From Aquatica leii (taxonomy: Eukaryota; Arthropoda; Insecta; Coleoptera; Lampyridae), in contig CM069435.1 in NCBI GenBank assembly GCA_035610365.1, forward strand, positions 14,125,123 to 14,189,122: a stretch of 64,000 bases of DNA, written 5' to 3'. Made by a program: the position numbers and the translations under genes. This document shows, in pieces, positions 57,570 through 64,000 of this stretch (the stretch's first letter is position 1; each line of letters starts with the position of its first letter). The notes under the pieces are model-generated. The model saw only the letters and a program-made list of their open reading frames with translations. It was not told where the DNA came from and searched no databases.

Positions 57570-59030
57570 ATGGAAGGGGAGAAAACTGGATGGAAGAAAT
57601 GGTGGGATAAGGAATGCAAGGAAGCAAAGAAAAATGCAAGAAGAGCATTAAGACAGTGGAAAAAAGGGAAGAAAGAAAAAGAAGAATACAAAGAAGCAGT
57701 AAAAATATACAAAAAAACATGCGACAGAAAGGAGGAGGAAAACAAAAAGAAACAAGAGGAGCAGATTAAAGGAATAAAAACGGAAGAAGATGTATGGAAG
57801 TACCTAAAGAAGCAGAGGAAAAAAAAACAGGACGACAAAGGGAATAAAAATTAAAGAATGGGAGATATATTTTCGGAACCTGTTGGGAGGGGAAGAACAA
57901 AAGCAGGAAAAAGAAAAAGGAAAGACGCGGTAGTAAGACAAGAAGAAGGAGATAGGGATAGAATAAGGGAGGAAGAAGTAATAGAGGCGATAAAGAATAT
58001 AAAAAAAGGAAAGGCAAGAGGAGAAGATGGGATACAAGGAGAAGAGTGGATATACGGGGGAGAAAATGTAGCAAAAAGGATGACGGAAATAATAAACAAA
58101 ATATGGAAAGGGGAAGGATTCCCAGAGAGATGGAGAGAGGGAATAATATGCCCAATACATAAAAAAGACGAAAAAAAGGAAGTCGAGAATTATAGAGGGG
58201 TAACATTATTGAGCACGGCATACAAATTGTACGCGAAAATACTGCAAGAAAGACTACAGAAGGAAATAGAGGAAAGAAGTTTGGTGCCAGACGGACAAGT
58301 GGGATTCAGAAAAGGAAGAAGGGCGATAGACAACATATATATAATGAAACACTTAGCAAATAAAGAACTAGAAAAAAAAGGGAAAATGGTAGCACTATGC
58401 GTAGACCTAAAAGCTGCTTTTGACAAAGTGAATAGGGAAAAGCTGTGGGAATATATGAAAAGAAAAAAAATCAATGAAAGATTAATACAAAGAATAGAGG
58501 AAATATGCGAAGAAACGAGAAGCAGGGTTAAACTGAATGGGGAAGAGAGTGAGAAATTCATAACAAAGAGAGGGTTGAGGCAGGGATGTCCACTGAGCCC
58601 AAGCCTGTTCTCGGTATATACGGGGGATCTGAAAGAGACAATGAGAGGACAACAGACAGGAGGGATAGTGGTAGGGAAAGCTAAGGTATGGTCGTTGGCG
58701 TATGCGGATGACATAGTGCTGGTGGCTAAGGGGGAAAAGGAAATGAAAGAGATGATGAAAACGCTAGAGAAATATATGAAAAAAAAAGAAATGGAAGTAA
58801 ACACGGAGAAAACAAAGATAACGATATTTAGAAAAGGAGGGGGAAAAAAAAGAGAGGAGTGGATATGGAGTGATGAGAAAGTGCAACAAGTGAAGGAATT
58901 TACATACCTGGGCTACACGATGAAACAGGATAATAAAGAGGGAGAACACATAAAGGAAAGGGCGAAGAAAGGAAACAGGCTAATAGGACAAGTCTGGGGT
59001 GTGGGGAAAGAGTATTCAAGATGGATATAA
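57570..59030 (+). pseudogene. LINE reverse transcriptase
   Basis: The long frame from 57858 has VIEAIKNIKKGKARGEDGIQ, WREGIICPIHKKDEKKEVEN, YRGVTLLSTAYKLYAKILQE, VPDGQVGFRKGRRAIDNIYI, VALCVDLKAAFDKVNREKLW (motif A), RGLRQGCPLSPSLFSVYTGD (motif B) and KVWSLAYADDIVLVAKGEKE (YADD). All catalytic Asp residues are present. Upstream, 57570-57854 is the same frame separated by one TAA at 57852, and codes the basic linker KKWWDKECKEAKKNARRALR. Ends near ...GVGKEYSRWI at 59030, where the frame shifts into the C-terminal part. One of the best preserved RT cores in the window. Confidence 0.8.
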
Positions 59031-59820
59031 AAAAAAAGAAAATTGCTGTTCGAAAAATTAATAAAGGGGTGGTAACGTATGGAGCGGAAATATGGGACTG
59101 GAAGGAGTGGAGGGAGGTAGAGGGGCTACAGGAAAAATACTGGAGATGGGTGTTAGGATTGGACAGGGATACACCGGGGTATATTGTGAGAGAGGAGGTT
59201 CAGATAGAAAAAATAAGGATTGAGACAGGTAAAGAGCAATAAAATACGAGGAAGAAATGAGGGAAAGAACAGATTGCAAAATTCTGCATGAATGTTGGAA
59301 AGAGATAAAGGGAGGGAAAGTGAAGTACGGGCAGGAGGGCAGAGAAGAGTATTACAAAAGAAACGGGTACGCGAGTGAAGAAGTGGAGAGATTAAGAGAA
59401 GTGGGGGTAGGGACAAGAGAAAAAATAATAAGGAGAGATAGAGACATCGAAAAACAAGAAAGATGGATAAAGATAAAAGAGAGCAGATATAATAGGAATT
59501 ATAAAGATATCAAGGGTGAATGGGTGCCGGAATATTTAAAAGACAGTGAGATTAAAAGCAACAAAAGGAAAAAAATGGTGGCAAGGTTCAGATGTGGCAA
59601 CGAGGAGTTAGAGAACAAATATTGGAAAGAAGAACCAGAAAAGTTGTGCAGGCTATGTGGAGAAGAAACGGAAGACCTTAACCACATGAGAAAAAGATGC
59701 AGGGAACTAAGAGAAGAGGTGATGAAAATAGTGGATATCTTAGATGAAAACGGAAAAGGAGCGGAATGGATGGAGGAAGCATGGAGCAGGAGGAAAAAGT
59801 TAAGGGGGGAGAAGGGATAA
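59021..59820 (+). pseudogene. LINE C-terminal region with Cys/His knuckle
   Basis: Two frames: VTYGAEIWDWKEWREVEGLQ, EKYWRWVLGLDRDTPGYIVR (59021-59242) and, from 59257, ILHECWKEIKGGKVKYGQ, then EPEKLCRLCGEETEDLNHMR, a C-x2-C-x8-H knuckle, and a Glu/Lys-rich end. This tail follows the RT of many insect LINEs. A frameshift at 59030 and a stop at 59240 separate the parts. Confidence 0.7.
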
Positions 59821-59909
59821 GAAAATGTAGTATATATGTATAGACAACACGACCAATGTTGTAAGCCAAATGGCAATGAATAAAGTTAAACTTATATATT
59901 GATAAAAAT

Positions 59910-61840
59910 TTACAGTTTTTAACGAAAGATTTTTTAATGTTTACCATAGAAATACGCACGACTTTCTTGTACCGTAGTATTGCCGATTGCGTAAAAATGA
60001 TTTATTTTTTTTACGTAGAGGAACATCGCTTACTTTCCATGGTAATCGCAGGTAAAATCTTCAAATGAGACTTACCTTAAGAGCGTATTACACGAAAAAT
60101 CTGTAATAATCTAAAATTCACATACACAAAGGCCGACTGAATAAAAGCTTCATTACATTTAACAATTTAACATTTATTACATAATTGAAATAAAATTAGA
60201 CAAGCAATAAAACAGGAAACTACATGAAAACTTTAAATCAATTTGACGCAAATAAAATCTTAAATTAAAACAAACTGAATAAAAACAACATGATTACTAA
60301 GAAACAAAATAAAAATAATAATAAAAAAAGCCAAAACTAAACTACCTTTTTTTTAAAGGGAAAGAAATAATGCAGGACCGTGTATACGCATAATAAAAAA
60401 AATAAAATACATAATAACAAAATCAAATGAATTCAGTAATTGTATAAAACAAACTTGATACTTCAAATTAACGCAAATATAAGATTATCTTTTTTTCCTT
60501 GATTTATTTAATGTCGATATAACACTTTAAACGTTGGTTACATTACGTCTTTTAATTTTTGTTGTTTAATAACATTAATTAAAATTAGCACACACAAACG
60601 CCACAAGATGTTTGTATAGATGTAAGATTCGATAGCTAGCAGTAAATTTTCATTCTGATTAATTTCAAAGCTTATCAATCACTGAACTCGCGAATAAATC
60701 GATAATCAATAAATACTTTGATAGTTTGTTCGTAGGCGAACTCCTAGTTAGCTTTAGGCCAGTTGACGTCGTCCGGAACTTCAACCACAACCATCTGAAC
60801 GATTTACCTTTGGAAGATTCTCAATAAACCGCCAGCAAAGTGAAGATAAAAACGCGTCGTATAACTTAACGAACACGATTCTACACTACGTTATACATCA
60901 AATTTGAAAGCACGTGAACTTTTTTAAAAGCCGTAGATTTTACGAAATAGGAAAGACAAACCTACACTAGCTGAACTAAAGAATTCACGGTTTCTGCTTA
61001 ATTTTCGGCGGTATTCTTTTTATAAAGGGGGTGAGTTTACCACCAACCAACTACATTCCAATTTTTTAAGGCATTTCGACTAACTCACTTCCCTTACCAA
61101 AAATTACTTCTTTATATTAACTTAATCGACTACCATTTCCCCCAATGGTTGTGTTCAAAAAGTCCGTGAAAGATAAAAACCATACTACCAAGAAATGCGA
61201 AAAGGATGCAAACAGATTTAATTACGTCACAAAAGTAGTGTTAGTAAACATCTTTTGATTCTGTGTGGACTGTCAAATTGACAAAATATTTTATTTCATT
61301 ACAATCATAAATAAACTTGTTGGGACCTGAATCATAACAACTGTCTAATAAATGAAAAGAATGACTTAATCCCAACGTAATTTTATAGAACTAACACAAA
61401 GAAAATAAGTACGACTGTACTGAGAATGTACTCAAAACAAAGAACTTTTAAACAATCTTAAAATAAACAAACTGCTAAGATATATTTAATTACAATTATA
61501 TCTCAGAAGGGAAACATAAATTACAACTGGATTTTTTTTTACAGAACAAAGAAAATGCCAAATCAACATAAATGCAGAATACGGTTGTTTAAACAACGTA
61601 ATCATTTTTAAATAAATGAATACAAAATTTTATCAACAACTTTGATTGACAAAGTTGAATCTAAAAACGTAAAATAACTTCCTTAAATCTATGTGAAGTC
61701 AATAAAACAATTCCAAAATACATGAAACAAATAACATCAATTGAAACACCGGAACTTTCATGAAAGTACACGCACAACCTCAAACAACGGTTACAAGTCT
61801 TAGGTCTACACTCCATGATCGGTTTGGCTTTGGGTTACGT
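59910..61840. other. Gene-free AT-rich stretch
   Basis: No coding sequence, transposon end or RNA gene recognised. 60730-61150 is a little less AT-rich but has no open frame of note. Confidence 0.5.
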
Positions 61841-61849
61841 AGTCTGCTC

Positions 61850-62480
61850 ATCTCAATTTACAATGCGCGATGCGTTGGATGATGACGGTTAGTTTTGTTC
61901 TTTCTCTTATGATTTGGTTTGGTATGGTATCTATTATTCGGCATGCTTGCGTATAATGTATGACACCAGTTGGAACACAATTGGCACTTTACCAAAAGTT
62001 CTTTTGGCCTAGATTGACTATATAGTTCATTGAAGTAGATGCAAGCTGGATTATCTTCTTCCGCGTCTTCATTGGTGTTTCGATTGTCGAAGCCGTCGTC
62101 ATAGTCTAAAATGACACACTTTGTCTGCTTTCAACCACGCGTGGGTTTTTTAGAGGAGGGCCCAGGGTCATTTCTTTTCTCGGGGTCCACATCATCGTCA
62201 CGTATAACATGACTCGTTTGCGGTCGACTTCGTTTGCCTTTAGATTTTTTAGGCGCAGCCTCATCATTTTCAAAAATAACACGCTTTGTTTGCTTTTGTT
62301 GTTTAAGGGCTTTGCGATTTTCCTTTCCTTTTTTCTGCTGTACTGCTGCCTTAAAATATCATTTATGAATGGACTATACGTGAAAACCTGCGATCCACCG
62401 ACTCTTCTGCTTACTCTTGACTTACCTGTGGAAGCAGCTTTTGGTTCTCTTTATTATTTTATTGGACGTTTCGGCCCACG
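61850..62480 (-). pseudogene. Pogo/Tigger C-terminal linker and zinc-binding tail (relic)
   Basis: Minus-strand frames give KKSKGKRSRPQTSHVIRDDD, VDPEKRNDPGPSSKKPTRG, then after a stop VILDYDDGFDNRNTNEDAEE, then PACIYFNELYSQSRPKELLV and KCQLCSNWCHTLYA. The last block resembles the C-x2-C..C-x2-C..H PHD-like tail that follows the DDE core in many insect Tigger-like transposases (usually CIYC; here the second Cys is Phe). The DDE core itself is absent. A host PHD protein fragment is an alternative. Confidence 0.45.
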
Positions 62481-62484
62481 TTAA

Positions 62485-62888
62485 TTAACAGCAATTCCAC
62501 AAATCAAAATCGGTACAAAACGATAACACACATAAAAAGACTCTCTAAAAAAACGCGGCAATCCCATTCCGCCCAAAATTCACACACATTAACCTTACAA
62601 CTAAAATTGACAACAAAAGAAAACCACAGAGTGAAACTAAACCTGTTGTTAAAACTACTGATATAATAACGGTCTCTGACATTCTTCTACCTGAGAAATG
62701 ATTTGAGGCAAAAAAATTTTTCTCAAACTAAACATGTAATACAAAAGCAAAGTATTATACAAGTAGGTACATAACCAGATACTAATACTACGATTACAGT
62801 AAACGTCGCGGTACTGTACAAACACGACCATTTCGCGTCGCTTTTACTTTCGGCACCAACACTGACAACACTGACGCTATCACCACGC
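62485..62888. other. Probable 3' end of the BEL element
   Basis: No recognised coding sequence. The stretch directly after the BEL frame should hold a purine tract and the 3' LTR, but without the 5' LTR in the window I cannot place its borders. Confidence 0.35.
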
Positions 62889-64000
62889 TCAAAGATAGAC
62901 GGAATCGGAGCTATCTGAATTTCCAACATTCCCCGCTGTTTCTTCGTCGCCGTGTTGCAGCCCGTCTCCATCGCCGGAATTGAACTCCAGAACACGGTCA
63001 CACTCTAGGGGATACAGTCTTTGCAGTGGCCTTAATAACTGTGCTCTAGCGGTTTCTACTCTAACCAAACGAACTCGGCCATCCTTACCCGGTAAAATTT
63101 CCACGATTCGATCAATTGGCCAGTTTAAACGTTTGTTGTTGTCGTCGCCGACAAGCGCCAATTCGCCAATCACAATTTGACGATTAGTCTTTTTGTCACA
63201 CAAAAGTTTCAATTGTCCAAAGTACTCGATACGAAATCGAGCCCGAAGTTCTTCCCGTAAAGCTTGTATTTTACGCACCCTCCGACACAATGAAACATTG
63301 TCTATAGCGTCACAATCCGGTAAACCACACTCCACTTGTTTGCGCAAAAAAATCCAAAGACTTAACGCGACTAACTCTTTAGGGTCCTCCAAAAGGTAAG
63401 TGAAGGGTCTCGCATTAACAACTGCTTCGCACTTGCAAACCAGGGTAAATAAGTCTTCATAGCTCACTCTCGCGCGACCCAGTACTTTTCGTAATAGTTC
63501 CTAGAACCCTCCCCACCACGCCGCTGTGGGAGGATTAAATCGCCAGCGAATGCGCTGGACGGACGTTTCACGCAAGATCAAGTCTTAATCTAGAAGCGAT
63601 AAAGCATTCTCGGTGCCTACAAAGTTCGTCTCATTGTCATTGTAGACTGTTCGAGGCCTACCCCAACGCGACACGAAACGACGTAAGGCCTGTAGAAAAC
63701 TCGGAGTGAACAGGGATGTCGTCAGCTCCAAATGAACCGCTCGGAAGACAGCGCACGTAAACAAACATATCCAAACCTTATCACCATTTTTAGATACAAC
63801 GGCCCTGCAAAATCCACTCCCGTCATTTCAAAGGGAGCTGCGTCACGAACCCTGTCTAATGATAATGGCGGAGGCTTTACAGTCAAAGGCTTTGCGCTGT
63901 ACCTTCTACAGATTCCACACTTGGATATAACTGATCTGACTGTCCGTCTACCGCCAAAGATCTAAAACCTCTCCCTCAGCAAACTTAACATACCCTGAGT
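62889..64000 (-). pseudogene. BEL/Pao integrase, C-terminal part, cut by window edge
   Basis: From 64000 leftward: SVISKCGICRRYSAKPLTVK (zinc-binding), APFEMTGVDFAGPLYLK (first catalytic Asp region), then frames with RRFVSRWGRPRTVYNDNETN (second Asp), RIRWRFNPPTAAWWGGF, a stop, ELLRKVLGRARVSYEDLFT and CKCEAVVNARPFTYL. The C-terminal domain is LALVGDDNNKRLNWPIDRIV, EILPGKDGRVRLVRVETAR and QLLRPLQRLYPLE (62889-63467 open). This domain order and the RLNWP/GKDGxVR block are typical of BEL/Pao elements. At least one stop and several frame changes are present. RT and protease lie beyond the window. Confidence 0.8.

Larger units (their letters stand above)
51928..59897 (+). mobile_element. Purine-rich LINE with 12-bp target duplication, interrupted by copia
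   Basis: ATTGATAAAAAT occurs at 51916-51927 and again at 59898-59909, bracketing the element. Without the copia insertion it is about 3.5 kb. It has an endonuclease domain, a reverse transcriptase and a C-terminal Cys/His region on the plus strand. It ends with AATGAATAAAGTTAAACTTA rather than a long poly(A). The plus strand is strikingly rich in A and G throughout, so its proteins are full of Lys, Glu and Arg. It looks near full length at both ends. I leave the clade open (no RNase H domain seen). Confidence 0.8.

Noticed and set aside
62723-63001. Minus-strand frame with a possible membrane segment after the BEL integrase, considered as an envelope-like gene
   Set aside because: It overlaps the end of the integrase frame, is short, has no signal peptide or Cys pattern, and probably covers LTR sequence.
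1-64000. CRISPR arrays, rRNA or tRNA genes
   Set aside because: No regularly spaced repeats of that type and no cloverleaf with A/B box sequence found by eye.

Overview
The window is AT-rich animal DNA, most likely from an insect. Two multi-exon host genes have introns of only 44-54 bp. The transposon mix (mariner, pogo, Helitron, Penelope-like, RTE-like and R1-like LINEs, copia, gypsy, BEL) and a Dachs-type myosin both fit an insect. A beetle is plausible from the short introns, but that is inference.

Three host genes stand out. (1) An intronless, apparently intact gene at 27611-28582 (+) encodes 323 aa with THEG-like repeats. (2) The last five exons of a Dachs-like unconventional myosin lie at 43282-46572 (+). 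(3) A four-exon peripherin/RDS-like tetraspanin of 290 aa lies at 46772-47783 (-). The myosin and the tetraspanin converge tail to tail, with 199 bp between their stop codons. Everything from at least 19.4 kb to 43.3 kb may be intron of the myosin gene, because a 48-bp exon candidate with matching phase sits at 19364-19411.

The rest is mostly nested transposon debris. 1-11 kb: hAT-like fragment; TA-flanked long-TIR relic (1577-2892); RTE-like LINE interrupted by an R1-like LINE fragment; Penelope-like fragment. 11-19 kb: second RTE-like LINE interrupted by a mariner (13174-14479); pogo element (15455-18052). 19-27 kb: Helitron remnant; second pogo (23490-26140); LINE fragment. 31-40 kb: Tigger, Tc1 and foldback remnants. 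48-51 kb: internally deleted gypsy element. 51.9-59.9 kb: strongly purine-rich LINE with a 12-bp target duplication, carrying a copia element (198-bp LTRs identical by eye) inside its endonuclease domain. 61.8-64 kb: pogo C-terminal relic, then a BEL integrase cut by the window edge.

The most striking observation is in the gypsy element. A macro domain (ADP-ribose-binding fold, closest by eye to OARD1/TARG1) lies directly downstream of the integrase, in the same frame after one stop codon, and just before an LTR-like repeat. It is itself split by a copy of a small repeat family. Copies of that family recur at five places and resemble the tail of the Penelope-like element, where a hammerhead-ribozyme-like core can be read. 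All calls come from reading the sequence by eye; no database search was possible.
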